Shown here: piece by piece, positions 10,632-20,400 of the stretch
Layout of the letters: each line of letters opens with the position of its first letter
Numbering within the stretch: the first letter of the stretch is position 1
Origin: an uncultured Eubacteriales bacterium
GTDB taxonomy: Bacteria > Bacillota > Clostridia > Oscillospirales > CAG-272
Direction: 5' to 3'
Length of the DNA stretch: 64,000 nt
Assembly (NCBI GenBank): GCA_934486825.1
Contig: CAKSQF010000001.1
Coordinates: 80,767-144,766, forward strand
Notes under the pieces: model-generated
The model's database searches: none
Seen by the model: the letters and a program-made list of their open reading frames with translations, nothing else
Told to the model about the DNA's origin: nothing
Program-made: the position numbers and the translations under genes

Positions 10632-10665
10632 ACGAGCCAAAATCTTACGATTTGGCTCGTTTTTT
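10632..10665. terminator. Hairpin terminator, possibly bidirectional
   Basis: ACGAGCCAAA pairs with TTTGGCTCGT around an ATCTTACGA centre, with T's on the right and A's on the left. It shares its TTAC loop and layout with the hairpin at 24431-24452 at the other end of the island. The surrounding 10582-10794 holds no gene I can support. Confidence 0.7.
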
Positions 10666-10794
10666 GTGCGTTTCATACGAAACTTTGGTACGAGTGTTCA
10701 TAACAGACTTGCAAAAAGGCGGTCGGACATATTCCTTTCGTGCCGGTTTTGCCTGTGATACAAGTGAAAAACGAAATTTGAAAGGAAACAAATC

Positions 10795-10920
10795 ATGAAA
10801 ATTACTTACACAGAAAACAAAAACGGCATCTATTATCCGAATTTGAGTTTGCCGACAGGCACAACCTATTCCATCGAAAAATATGGTCGGGTGTACCCCC
10901 ATGAAGGGGTTATGGTGTAA
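10795..10920 (+). pseudogene. TnpV fragment (N-terminal third)
   Basis: The frame begins MKITYTENKNGIYYPNLSLP and continues TGTTYSIEKYGR before losing similarity and stopping. It lines up with the start of the intact TnpV-type protein at 22594-22950 (KITYSEKNDILYPDLTLP, then IGKYGQ). The remaining ~80 residues are missing; from about nt 10893 the bases belong to the mobilization module on the other strand. The gene has its own ribosome site (GAAAGGAAAC). It is inverted relative to the intact copy and marks a recombination junction. Confidence 0.65.
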
Positions 10921-11198
10921 ACATTGCTGGTTTTGCCGCCGGAAGCGGTGTATTGATGCCGTTTTTCCAGCATTCCTTTGGCACACAGCACCTTGATGGC
11001 GCGGTCGACTGTCTCGACTTTTTGAATACCGCATTCCTTTGCAATCGTGCGTCGGGACGGATACGCAACTCCGGTTTCCCGGTTGCTGTGCATTGCAATG
11101 CAGCAGTACACTGCGAGATCGCGCGGGGAGAGTCCCATGCTGAAAATTTGATTGTCCACCTGAAAAAAGCCTCCGGGTTGCCATCTTCCCGTCTTCAT
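10866..11198 (-). CDS. Winged-helix DNA-binding protein of a mobilization module
   Basis: 110 residues. FQVDNQIFSMGLSPRDLAVY, SRRTIAKECGIQKVETVDRA and IKVLCAKGMLEKRHQY form the winged helix-turn-helix common to replication-initiator and control proteins of Bacillota mobile elements. The ATG at 11198 overlaps the relaxase stop as ATGA, with GGGAGG upstream, so it is translationally coupled and last in the mobC-relaxase transcript. Its final residues are read from the antisense of the TnpV fragment, so the true C-terminus was probably longer and has been replaced. It could be a truncated replication initiator; no replication origin or helicase is visible. Confidence 0.7.
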   Translation of the reverse strand: MKTGRWQPGGFFQVDNQIFSMGLSPRDLAVYCCIAMHSNRETGVAYPSRRTIAKECGIQKVETVDRAIKVLCAKGMLEKRHQYTASGGKTSNVYTITPSWGYTRPYFSME

Positions 11199-12685
11199 CG
11201 GTCGTTCCTCCCGTCTTTTCTGATGTTTGACGCATTCGTAACCGTTCCGTCATCCGGCGATTGGTAGCGATCCGGAGCATCGCATTCTATGGTGTGGCGT
11301 TCCTCAGGGGGCAGGTCATATTCCCGCCATGTTTTCCGCATACGCGCGATTCGCTCGGCTTCTACCTGTTGTTCCATGACACCGGAGCGTGTAAGCAGAG
11401 CGCGAATATCTTTGCTTTCCCGGCGGATAATCGAAATCTCTTTTGAAACGGCATGAATTTCGGCTTTCACCGCACGTCGCGTTTCTTCCTTTGTACAACG
11501 ACGGATCCCGTTGTAAAGATCACTCCGTTCGCGGGTCAGCGTCGCAAGTTTTGCTTCGTTTCGGTCAAGAAACCGGTCGCAATCTTCCTTTGTTTCCAAA
11601 TGCTCCCGCCCCATCAGGACCGCCTGCCGTGAGTAAAGTTCCATTTTATTTCGCGCTTCCATCATATCGGGAGTCAGAGGTTCGTAGCGCTCCGGCGGTT
11701 CTTCCGGCGCGAGGAGGTCGGGACCGCCGAGAAGTGCCACAAAAGCGCAGACAAGCCCCAACAGCGACGGTTTTCTGCGGTATTGTTCCAAACACCAGGG
11801 AAGCGGCGCGGGACGCTCCCGCATTCGCAGGTTGTATGCGCGGTAGCCCTTGTAATAATGTTCGTAGTCCGGGCGACGGCGGCAACGGTTCATGCGCAGA
11901 ACGGAATCCATACGTTCGCGTGTAAATTCTTCTCCAAGGTGATAAATGCGAACCGGTTTTGCCTCTGAAAGTCTGCGGATTGTCGCATATTTTCTCCCGA
12001 AATTCGGCTGAAAATCATAGCCCATATCGTGCAGATGGTGGCAGAGATCATCCCATCCCGAAGAGATCTCCAAAGCGTCCCGAATGGCTTGTGCCATGAG
12101 GGAATAGCGTGTTTCCTTTCCCGCTTTTTCGGCAAAGTGAATCTGCCTCGGTGTCTTTTTACCGGGATTTTCAATCACGGAAAGGCGGTGCATTTGACAC
12201 AATTCATCCGAAATCCGGCGCAGTTTCCGATATTCACCCTTGTTGTCATCGTACTTTTTCCCGTCAAGAAAGGACACGCTGTTCCACACAAAATGGTTGT
12301 GCAAATGGGCTTTGTTGAGATGGGTTGCAACCACGACCTGATAGCGATCTCCCCACATTGCACGGGCAAGTGCAACCCCGATGGCATGGCATTGTTCGGG
12401 CGTGATTTCTCCCGGCTTGAAGCTTTGACAGGCGTGGTACGCAACGTTGCCACCGGTTTTTCCGAAATGTTGCTGTACCCGGAGCATGGCTTCTGTCGGA
12501 TCGCCGTTACAGTTCAGTGCCGTGATAAAAAGTCGCTTTTCCTCCATTGGGGCTTCGGTTTTGACCTCGTCAGTTGCATAGTGCAAGGCGGTTGAAAGTC
12601 CGACCGCCGTTTTTTGCGGATTGTCTGCATACGCAATGACCCGCGCAACACTGTCCTTGATCGGCCACATTTTAGTCGTTGCCAT
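11195..12685 (-). CDS. Relaxase / mobilization nuclease (MobP/VirD2-like)
   Basis: Nicks oriT and carries the transferred strand by a tyrosine-DNA bond. Start at 12685 with GGGAGG six bases upstream; 496 residues. The N-terminal relaxase domain shows MWPIKDSVARVIAYADNP, TRFIT-type strand RLFITALNC, YHACQSFKPGEITPEQCHAI and the metal-binding histidine cluster HLNKAHLHNHFVWNSVSF. The C-terminal half is charged and probably helical. The start overlaps the end of mobC by 14 bases. Conjugative pore genes are absent, so this is a mobilizable rather than self-transmissible module. Base composition is richer in G+C than the chromosome around it. Confidence 0.88.
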   Translation of the reverse strand: MATTKMWPIKDSVARVIAYADNPQKTAVGLSTALHYATDEVKTEAPMEEKRLFITALNCNGDPTEAMLRVQQHFGKTGGNVAYHACQSFKPGEITPEQCHAIGVALARAMWGDRYQVVVATHLNKAHLHNHFVWNSVSFLDGKKYDDNKGEYRKLRRISDELCQMHRLSVIENPGKKTPRQIHFAEKAGKETRYSLMAQAIRDALEISSGWDDLCHHLHDMGYDFQPNFGRKYATIRRLSEAKPVRIYHLGEEFTRERMDSVLRMNRCRRRPDYEHYYKGYRAYNLRMRERPAPLPWCLEQYRRKPSLLGLVCAFVALLGGPDLLAPEEPPERYEPLTPDMMEARNKMELYSRQAVLMGREHLETKEDCDRFLDRNEAKLATLTRERSDLYNGIRRCTKEETRRAVKAEIHAVSKEISIIRRESKDIRALLTRSGVMEQQVEAERIARMRKTWREYDLPPEERHTIECDAPDRYQSPDDGTVTNASNIRKDGRNDR

Positions 12686-13109
12686 TCGCATCCTCCCAAA
12701 GGTCGCCCGCACGGTAGGCGGCATATTCCCGCTCTCCGTCCTTGCCGCAGAACTTTTCCGTGACCCGGCGAAAGGTGTTCAGGGACGCTTCTATGGAAGT
12801 CAGTTCACCGGAAAAATCCGCGCCGTTTTGCATCTTTCTGCGTACTTCCGCGCAGAGCATGGAAAGGTCGTCCCGCAGATCATAAAAGGCACGCGGCGGG
12901 ATTGCACGCACCTGCACACCGCAGGAAAGTTGGCGCAACAGTTCCGAAACCGTCAGCCCGACCGCATGGGCAAGCAGTGTGATATGCCGCTTTTCTTCGG
13001 GGGTTACCCGCACATTGATGCCAACATCCCGTTCCCGCTTTGTCTCTTTTGCTTGCCCGCGCAGGAACCGATTCATAGCTTGGCGCTGTTCTTTTTTGCT
13101 GTTTGTCAT
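12672..13109 (-). CDS. mobC: Relaxosome accessory protein MobC
   Basis: Small DNA-binding partner that melts oriT for the relaxase. 145 residues with a basic N-terminus, INVRVTPEEKRHITLLAHAVG (ribbon-helix-helix-like) and LTVSELLRQL, then a helical tail, matching the MobC family found before relaxases in Bacillota. I start at ATG 13109 because AGGAG lies seven bases upstream; an ATG two codons earlier sits too close to it. It is the first gene of the minus-strand mobilization transcript, and the probable oriT lies just upstream. Confidence 0.85.
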   Translation of the reverse strand: MTNSKKEQRQAMNRFLRGQAKETKRERDVGINVRVTPEEKRHITLLAHAVGLTVSELLRQLSCGVQVRAIPPRAFYDLRDDLSMLCAEVRRKMQNGADFSGELTSIEASLNTFRRVTEKFCGKDGEREYAAYRAGDLWEDANGND

Positions 13110-13175
13110 CTTCATTCTCCTTTGCTTTTTTTGATGTGGGATGTAAGAAATGCGGGGCGAAACGGCGGGGTTATA

Positions 13176-13259
13176 GGGGCGGCACAGCCCCAATCGTCCG
13201 AAAAGGACGCAAGGAAACGGGATTGCCTGCCATACACGGTGGCAACACCGTGCGGCAAT
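13176..13259. other. Probable origin of transfer (oriT)
   Basis: The non-coding stretch directly upstream of mobC holds GGGGC-GGCACA-GCCCC (13176-13191) and a nested hairpin: ATTGCC (13222-13227) with GGCAAT (13254-13259) enclosing CACGGTG-GCAA-CACCGTG (13235-13252). Inverted repeats in this position are what relaxase/MobC pairs act on. The exact nick site cannot be read. Confidence 0.45.
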
Positions 13260-13341
13260 ACCTTTCCTATGCTCGCTAAACGACCGGACAGCCTCTTTCA
13301 GCGCTCCCGTTTCGCGTATTGCCCGGAAAAAAACAGCAAAA

Positions 13342-13428
13342 AAGCCGCTCACAAAAGAAATACCGAAACCATGCACATGGTCTGTACTTCCTATGTAAGC
13401 GGCTTATGCCACAAGCGGGAGAACCCGC
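13342..13428. repeat. Structured non-coding segment with three hairpins
   Basis: AAGCCGCTCACA (13342-13353) pairs with TGTAAGCGGCTT (13394-13405) with one mismatch. Inside it ACCATG-CA-CATGGT (13368-13381) forms a second hairpin, and GCGGG-AGAA-CCCGC (13415-13428) follows. It lies between the mobilization module and the restriction locus. It could be part of oriT, a small RNA, or an old element end. Confidence 0.4.
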
Positions 13429-13609
13429 AAAAAAATATTTGGTTGAATATGTTTAACCCTGCCGGGCAATCCTGATACTGGAGGAGTCTGCGCCGATGAA
13501 GGGCATATAGAATACCACAATTCTTGCCGTTTGTCAAGACATTTTGGAAAAGTTTTTCGGAAAAAGTTGTCGAATGGTCGCAAATTGTCCGAAAAGAGGA
13601 CAGAAAGAC

Positions 13610-13638
13610 TTGCAAAATGTTCCATGATATGGTATACT
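13610..13638 (+). promoter_or_regulatory. Promoter of the restriction-modification locus
   Basis: TTGCAA (13610-13615), a 17-base spacer and TATACT (13633-13638), 35 bases before the regulator's ATG. Probably drives the whole defence cargo. Confidence 0.7.
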
Positions 13639-13673
13639 ATAAAATGAGAAAAATTAAAGCCGGAGGGAACCCA

Positions 13674-13976
13674 ATGGATGAACGGCAAAGAGCAACGCTG
13701 ATCCGCAATATGACCGACAACCTGCCCACCCTGCGCAAGCGGATGGACATCTCGCAGGCAGAGTTTGCCGCGCTGATCGGCGTCAGCCGCAGCACGCTTG
13801 CGGCAATCGAAAATCATAAACGCCCCATGACATGGAATATGTTTCTGGCTCTGCTCCTGATCTTTACGAAGAACAAGGAGACGGACAAGCTGTTGAACGC
13901 GATGGAGATTTATACAGACGAGCTGAACGGGATTATCAAACACAGAGAACAGGACGGAGGACAAAACAATGGCTGA
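13674..13976 (+). CDS. XRE-family helix-turn-helix regulator of the defence locus
   Basis: 100 residues; ATG 13674 with GGAGGG at 13662-13667. The HTH is plain: [20 protein letters not shown], then [17 protein letters not shown], with a helical C-terminus. Its stop overlaps the hsdM start by eight bases, so the two are co-translated. By analogy with controller proteins of restriction-modification systems it may delay restriction until the DNA is methylated, and it may bind near its own promoter. The target site is not evident. Confidence 0.82.
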   Translation: MDERQRATLIRNMTDNLPTLRKRMDISQAEFAALIGVSRSTLAAIENHKRPMTWNMFLALLLIFTKNKETDKLLNAMEIYTDELNGIIKHREQDGGQNNG

Positions 13977-15471
13977 AAAAACAACCGCCGACATCGGCTT
14001 TGAAAAACAGATATGGGACGCCGCGTGCGTGCTGCGCGGGAATATGGACGCCTCGGAATACAAAAATGTGGTGCTGGGGCTTATCTTCTTAAAATACATC
14101 TCCGACCGTTTCGAGGAGAAGCACCGCGAGCTTGTCGCGGAAGGCGACGGCTTCGAGGAGGACATCGACGAATACACCTCCGAGGGGATTTTCTTTGTGC
14201 CGCAGGGCGCAAGATGGGGCGACATTGCCGCCAAGGCGCACACACCGGAGATCGGCACAGCGATTGACGAGGCGATGCGCGCGATCGAGAAGGACAACAA
14301 GCGCCTGAAAGACATTCTGCCGAAAAACTTTGCCCGTCCGGAATTGGACAAGCGGCGGCTGGGCGAGGTAGTCGACCTCTTTACCAACATCCGCATGATC
14401 GAGCACGGGGACGAAAAAGACATTCTCGGCAGAACCTACGAATACTGCCTTTCCAAATTTGCCGAGCAGGAGGGCAAACTGGCGGGCGAATTCTACACGC
14501 CGTCCTGCGTGGTGCGCACACTGGTGGAAGTTCTGCAACCCTATCACGGGCGGGTGTATGACCCCTGCTGCGGGAGCGGCGGAATGTTTGTGCAGTCGGC
14601 GAAATTTGTCGAGAGCCATACCGGAAATATCAACGACATTTCGGTCTACGGGCAGGATTCCAACCCGACCACATGGAAAATGGCGCAGATGAACCTTGCC
14701 ATTCGCGGTATTGATGCCGACCTCGGCAAATTCAATGCCGATACCTTCTTTAACGATTGCCACCCGACCCTGCGCGCGGATTTTATCATGGCAAATCCGC
14801 CGTTTAACCTCTCGGATTGGGGCGCGGACAAGCTGGCGGACGATGTGCGGTGGCAGTACGGAATGCCGCCGTCCGGCAACGCCAACTTTGCATGGCTTCA
14901 GCACATGATTTACCACCTTGCGCCAAACGGGCGCATCGGCATGGTGCTGGCGAACGGCTCGCTGTCCTCGCAGTCGGGCGGTGAAGGTGAAATCCGCAAA
15001 AATATCATCAATGCAGATCTGGTGGACTGCATCGTTGCCATGCCGACGCAGCTGTTCTATACCACGCAGATTCCGGTTTCGCTGTGGTTCCTCTCCAAGA
15101 ACAAGAAGCAGAAGGGCAAAACGCTGTTTATTGATGCGCGCAAGCTCGGCACGATGGTCTCGCGCAAGAACCGCGAGCTGACCGACATGGACATCCGGAA
15201 GATTGCCGACACCTACAACGCATTTGCGGACGGCACGCTGACCGACCAAAAAGGCTTTTGCGCCGTGGCGACCACGCAGGACATCGCAAAGCAGGACTAC
15301 ATTCTCACTCCGGGGCGATATGTCGGCATTGAGGAGCAGGCGGACGACGGCGAACCGTTCGATGACAAAATGAAGCGCCTGACCGGAGAACTCGCAGGGC
15401 TGTTTGAGAAGTCGCACGAGTTGGAACAGGAGATACGCGAGAAACTGGGGGCGATTGGGTATGAGGTGTGA
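13969..15471 (+). CDS. hsdM: Type I restriction-modification methyltransferase subunit HsdM
   Basis: N6-adenine methyltransferase subunit that works as M2S for modification and in R2M2S for restriction. 500 residues: an N-terminal helical domain ([37 protein letters not shown]), then [19 protein letters not shown], the SAM motif [11 protein letters not shown] (about residue 198) and the catalytic NPPF (about residue 275). It is full length. Its end overlaps hsdS by 11 bases. Base composition is clearly G+C-rich, unlike hsdS behind it. Confidence 0.96.
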   Translation: MAEKTTADIGFEKQIWDAACVLRGNMDASEYKNVVLGLIFLKYISDRFEEKHRELVAEGDGFEEDIDEYTSEGIFFVPQGARWGDIAAKAHTPEIGTAIDEAMRAIEKDNKRLKDILPKNFARPELDKRRLGEVVDLFTNIRMIEHGDEKDILGRTYEYCLSKFAEQEGKLAGEFYTPSCVVRTLVEVLQPYHGRVYDPCCGSGGMFVQSAKFVESHTGNINDISVYGQDSNPTTWKMAQMNLAIRGIDADLGKFNADTFFNDCHPTLRADFIMANPPFNLSDWGADKLADDVRWQYGMPPSGNANFAWLQHMIYHLAPNGRIGMVLANGSLSSQSGGEGEIRKNIINADLVDCIVAMPTQLFYTTQIPVSLWFLSKNKKQKGKTLFIDARKLGTMVSRKNRELTDMDIRKIADTYNAFADGTLTDQKGFCAVATTQDIAKQDYILTPGRYVGIEEQADDGEPFDDKMKRLTGELAGLFEKSHELEQEIREKLGAIGYEV

Positions 15472-16642
15472 GTATCGTCAGCTTGGAGATGTGGCAATAC
15501 AATTTATAGATGGCGACAGGGGAAAGAATTACCCAAGCAGCAACGAATTCTCAAATGTTGGCTATTGCCTTTTCTTAAATGCAAAAAATGTAACTCCGGA
15601 TGGATTTTCTTTTGGTGAAGTATCTTTCATAAGCCAAGAGAAGGACGCCATGCTCCGAAAAGGAAAGCTGGAAAAGAACGATGTGGTATTGACCACACGC
15701 GGCACAGTTGGTAATGTAGCTTTTTACGGGGAGAGAGTTTTGTACTCTAATGCAAGAATCAATTCTGGAATGCTTATAATTCGCCCTGATCCATCCGTTT
15801 TTTTTCCGGAATATGTATATTGGTTGTTTCGTTCTGATATTATTCAAAATCAAATTAAAAGATTTTGTTCAGGTATGGCGCAACCTCAACTTCCGATTTC
15901 TTCAATTAGAAAATTTGAGATTCCATTGGTTAACATTAAAACTCAAAAGAAAATCGCCGCCATTCTTTCCGCACTGGATGAAAAAATCGCTACAAATCGG
16001 GCGATAAACGATAATTTAGCTGATCTCCTGCAAACGATATATCAAGAGCGGTTCGGCAATGACATTTTGGCAGTAAATCAGGGAGTCCTCTCGGATATTT
16101 GCTCATATTCAAGAGACAAAGTAGCTGTCTCTGAGTTGAACGTCAGAACCTACTTCTCAACGGAAAATATGCTGTCGGGAAAAGCTGGTTCAACCGAGGC
16201 GACAAGCCTACCAACTACATCACAGACAACCGCTTGCCATAAAGGTGATACGTTGATTTCCAACATTCGTCCTTACTTTAAGAAGATTGTCTACTGTGAG
16301 GACAAATGTGGCTGCTCAACCGATGTTCTTTGCTTTACGCCAAGTCAGCCGCGATACTCGACGTACCTATTCAGCACCCTATATGCCGACAAATTCTTCG
16401 CATTTATGGTTGCTGGATCGAAAGGAACAAAAATGCCTCGTGGAGATAAGCAACAGATTATGACATACCCTATTGTTCTACCATCAGAAGAAGAGTTAGC
16501 CAGGTTTAATACCATTGCTTTACCGCTTATTGATCAGATTTATTCTTATAGGGCTGAAAACAAGCGACTTTCTTTACTGAGAGATACACTTCTTACCAAG
16601 TTGATGTCCGGCGAGATTGATGTCTCTGACATTCAGCTCTAA
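15461..16642 (+). CDS. hsdS: Type I restriction specificity subunit HsdS
   Basis: Reads the bipartite DNA target. The ATG at 15461 lies inside the end of hsdM. 393 residues with two target-recognition halves: the first starts [20 protein letters not shown] and is followed by the conserved helix [20 protein letters not shown]; the second covers about residues 200-350 and ends with [20 protein letters not shown] and a repeat of the spacer-helix pattern ([20 protein letters not shown]). The gene is much richer in A+T than hsdM and hsdR, as expected if specificity genes are exchanged. No second or inverted hsdS copy is present, so phase-variable shuffling is not indicated. Confidence 0.93.
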   Translation: MRCEYRQLGDVAIQFIDGDRGKNYPSSNEFSNVGYCLFLNAKNVTPDGFSFGEVSFISQEKDAMLRKGKLEKNDVVLTTRGTVGNVAFYGERVLYSNARINSGMLIIRPDPSVFFPEYVYWLFRSDIIQNQIKRFCSGMAQPQLPISSIRKFEIPLVNIKTQKKIAAILSALDEKIATNRAINDNLADLLQTIYQERFGNDILAVNQGVLSDICSYSRDKVAVSELNVRTYFSTENMLSGKAGSTEATSLPTTSQTTACHKGDTLISNIRPYFKKIVYCEDKCGCSTDVLCFTPSQPRYSTYLFSTLYADKFFAFMVAGSKGTKMPRGDKQQIMTYPIVLPSEEELARFNTIALPLIDQIYSYRAENKRLSLLRDTLLTKLMSGEIDVSDIQL

Positions 16643-16679
16643 GCCGCTAAATTATCATTCATTATAAAAGGAGCGTATA

Positions 16680-17423
16680 ATGTCGAAAATTAAAGTTGAT
16701 ATTGATGCTATCACAGGCAATCTGAAAAATATCGGATATATTATAAACGATATCGTTGTCGGGGATAACAACGGAACTAATTGGAAGATTGCATTTTCTA
16801 ATAGCGGAGCTATTGCTACGATCTATGATTCGAATAGAGTAAAAAACACAGTTGTAAATGGTAAATGTAATCAAGCAGAAAAAGAACAGCTGAAATCAAT
16901 CATTGACGGGCTTAAAAGTGGAGAATATACAGCAGATCCGCTTAATGAAACTATTGTAAAACTGATACTTTCCAGAAAAGAAGATTACTATTATGATTTC
17001 AAAGAAACACAATATGGGGAGAATAAAAGGTATGATTTGCTGCATGATATCATTTGCCTTCTGAATAATACGGCGAATAGAGAGGCATATTTGATTATTG
17101 GGGTAACAAACGATTATGAACCTATTGGAGTAGAGCAAAGCATTGAGAGCAACAATTTGATTGACTGGTTCAAACATCTTGCCTTTGCAGGAAATGTTGT
17201 ACCTGACATTGAGGTCAAACACCTGTTTTATACATATAAAAAAATTGATGTAATTGTCTGTAAGCCTTCTTTCAATGTACCATACTATCTTGAAAAAAGA
17301 GAAGGTAAAGTGGAGCCTTTTCACATATACACACGTGTAGGAGATACTAATACACCTGTCAACGAAAATGCCTCTCATGAGGATGTGTGCAAGTTGTGGA
17401 AGTACCATTTTTCTAATAATTGA
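16680..17423 (+). CDS. AlbA_2 (Schlafen-type) domain protein inside the hsd operon
   Basis: 247 residues; AAAAGGAG precedes ATG 16680. The C-terminal two thirds match the AlbA_2/divergent AAA_4 fold: YYYDFKETQYG, LLHDIICLLNNTANREAYLI, IGVTNDYEPIGV, DWFKHLA, VIVCKPSFNVPYYL and YTRVGDTNTPVNE. The N-terminal ~90 residues form a separate small domain that I do not recognise. AlbA_2 proteins occur repeatedly as unexplained genes within type I systems, and Schlafen-family AlbA_2 domains bind or cut nucleic acids. Position between hsdS and hsdR with short gaps (37 and 18 bases) argues for co-transcription. The role is unknown: an accessory defence effector or a safeguard is possible. A+T-rich like hsdS. 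Confidence 0.75.
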   Translation: MSKIKVDIDAITGNLKNIGYIINDIVVGDNNGTNWKIAFSNSGAIATIYDSNRVKNTVVNGKCNQAEKEQLKSIIDGLKSGEYTADPLNETIVKLILSRKEDYYYDFKETQYGENKRYDLLHDIICLLNNTANREAYLIIGVTNDYEPIGVEQSIESNNLIDWFKHLAFAGNVVPDIEVKHLFYTYKKIDVIVCKPSFNVPYYLEKREGKVEPFHIYTRVGDTNTPVNENASHEDVCKLWKYHFSNN

Positions 17424-17441
17424 TGATAGGGAGAAATAATT

Positions 17442-20400
17442 ATGTCATTCACCGAATCTACATACGAAAATGCCGTAATACAACTGTTTGAAGGCATGGG
17501 CTACACGCACATATACGCGCCGGACATGGGGCGGGAGGACTTTTCCGATCCGCTTATGGGTGGCGTTTTGCGTGACGCGCTGGTTCGCATCAATCGTGGC
17601 TTGCCGTTGGAGGCTATCGGTGAGGCACTCTCCAAAATCCGCAATTTTGAGGGCGGCAGTCTCGTGGAGAAGAACCGCGTCTTTACGGGCTATTTGCAGG
17701 ACGGCGTGGAGGTCAACTATACCGTGGGTGGCGAGACCCGCGCGGCGCTCGTCCGTCTGGTGGACTTCGAGAAGCCGGAAAACAACGATTTCGCGGTGGT
17801 CAATCAGTATACCTACATCGAAAACGGCAACAACCGCCGCCCCGACATCATCCTGTTTGTCAACGGTCTGCCGCTCGTGCTGATGGAGCTCAAAAGCCCC
17901 GCCAAAGAGGACGCCGGCGCAGAGGATGCCTATAACCAGCTGCGCAACTATATGCAGGACATCCCGTCCCTGTTCATCTACAACGCCGTCTGCGTGATCA
18001 GCGACCTTTCCACCAACCGCGCGGGCACGATTACCTCCGGCTTTGACCGCTTTATGGAGTGGAAAACCAAGGACGGCAGATACGAAAACACCGCCTATGC
18101 GCAATTTGACACCTTTTATGAGGGGATGTTCCCGAAAGCGCGCCTGATCGATCTTTTGAAAAATTTCATCTGCTTCTCGGGCGACGCGCAGAAGCCGATC
18201 AAGATTTTAGCGGGCTATCACCAATATTTTGCCGTGCGCAAAGCCGTGGAAAAAGCGGTTGTCGCAACGAGCACCGACGGCAAAGGCGGCGTTTTCTGGC
18301 ACACGCAGGGGAGCGGGAAATCGCTTTCGATGGTCTTTTACGCTCACTTGTTGCAGGAGGTCTTACATAGCCCGACCATTGTCGTCATGACCGACCGCAT
18401 CGACCTTGACGATCAGCTTTACGCGCAGTTCTGCAAATGTGCGGGCTTTCTCCGTCAGACCCCCGTGCAGGCGGAAAGCAAGGAGCATCTGAAAGCCCTG
18501 CTTGCCGGACGGGAAGCAAACGGCATTATTTTTACGACTCTTTTCAAGTTTGAGCGGGGCGAAGAGCCGCTCTCAGAGCGCCGCAACATTGTGGTTATGG
18601 CAGACGAAGCGCACCGCGGGCAATACGGTTTTGACGAGCGGGTGGTCATGTCTGAGGATGCCGACGGAAACAAAGAAGCCCGCGTGACGGTCGGCAACGC
18701 GCGGATTCTGCATGACGCACTCCCGAACGCCACCTTTATCGGCTTTACGGGAACGCCGGTTTCCATCAAAGACCGCAACACCCGCGAGGTGTTCGGCGAT
18801 TACATCGACATTTACGATATGACGCAGGCGGTAGAGGACGGCGCGACCCGCCCGGTCTACTACGAAAGCCGCGTGATTCATCTGAAACTCGATCAGAACA
18901 CGCTCCGCCTGATTGACGCGACCTATGACGCACTGGAGCAGATGTCCGACAGCGCCACCATTGAGAAAAGCAAGAAAATGCTCGGTCAGATGGAAAGCGT
19001 GCTTGGCGCGGATGCCACCATTCAGTCGCTGTGTGAGGATATTGTCACGCATTACGAGCAGAACCGTGCAAATCTTCTGACCGGAAAAGCGATGATCGTG
19101 GCGTATTCCCGCCCGATTGCCATTAAGATTTACCGCAAAATCCTTGAACTGCGTCCCGCATGGAAAGAAAAAGTCGCCGTTGTGATGACCGGCGGCAACA
19201 AAGACCCCGAGGATTGGAAAGACATCATCGGCACAAAAGCACACAAGGAAGAATTGGCGCGCCGCTTCAAGGACAACGACGACCCGCTCAAGATTGCGAT
19301 TGTCGTGGATATGTGGCTGACCGGTTTTGACGTGCCGTCGCTTGCCACCATGTACGTGTACAAGCCCATGCACGGTTATAATCTGATGCAGGCGGTTGCC
19401 CGTGTGAATCGCGTGTTCAAGGACAAGGAGGGTGGGTTGATTGTCGATTATGTCGGCATTGCTTCGGCGCTGAAAGAGGCGATGAAGGAGTATTCCGCCC
19501 GCGACCGCCGGAAGTACGGCGATATGGACATCGGAAAGACCGCATATCCGAAATTTCAGGAGAAATTGCAGGTCTGCCGCGACCTGTTCCATGGATACGA
19601 TTTCAGCAAATTTTACACGGGAACGCCACTGGAAAAGGCGCAGGCGATCACCGGCGGCGTGAACTTCGTCCTTGACGCAAAAACGCCGAAACGCAAAGAA
19701 TTGTTTGCAAAAGAAGCGTTTCTGTTGCGGCAGGCGCAGTCGCTTTGCTCCAGTATGACCACCGAAGAGGAGCGGCACACGGCAGCATATTTTGAAGCGG
19801 TGCGCTCCACGGTGATGAAGATCACGATGGGCGGCGGAAACGGCAAGCCGCTGTCGCTGAAGGAGATCAATTCGCAGATCAACGAGCTGCTCAAAGCGAG
19901 CATTCAGTCCGAGGGCGTGATCAATCTGTTTGAAAGCGCGAAAATGGGAGAGAAATTCTCTCTGTTCGATCCTGCGGTACTGGAAGAAATCGCCCGCATG
20001 AAGGAGAAGAACATCGTGGTGGAAATCCTGCGCAAGCTGATGGCAGAACAGATCGCCATTTATAAGCGCACCAATGTGGTGCAAGCCACTACATTTTCGG
20101 ATAAGATCACCCTGCTGATGAACACCTATTACAACGGGCTGATTACCAACGAGGAAGTCATCAAAGAGCTTCTGAAAACGGCGGAGGAAATTAACGCCCT
20201 GCGCAAGGAAGGCGAGAAACTCGGCTTATCGGAGGAGGAACTGGCATTTTATGATGCGCTGACCAAACCGGAGCATATCAAGGATTTTTACGAAAACGAG
20301 ACATTGATTGCTTTGACGCGGGAACTGACAGAAATGCTGCGTAAAAACCGCACCATTGACTGGCAGAAGAAAGAGACTGCCCGCGCCGGAATGCGGAAGA

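Noticed and set aside
10503..10703. 66-codon frame in the left end of the island
   Set aside because: It spans the 11-base iterations and a terminator hairpin and has no ribosome site.
11443..13475. Several + strand frames opposite the relaxase and mobC
   Set aside because: Antisense of well-supported mobilization genes; no ribosome sites or families.
14089..15417. Long open frame on the minus strand (442 codons)
   Set aside because: Exact antisense of hsdM in a G+C-rich gene; no ribosome site and no recognisable protein pattern.
15461..16642. Phase-variable hsdS shuffling locus
   Set aside because: There is a single hsdS with no inverted partial copy and no adjacent dedicated invertase gene.
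18573..20084. 503-codon open frame on the minus strand
   Set aside because: Antisense shadow of hsdR caused by its codon bias; composition rich in His, Arg and Val without domain motifs.
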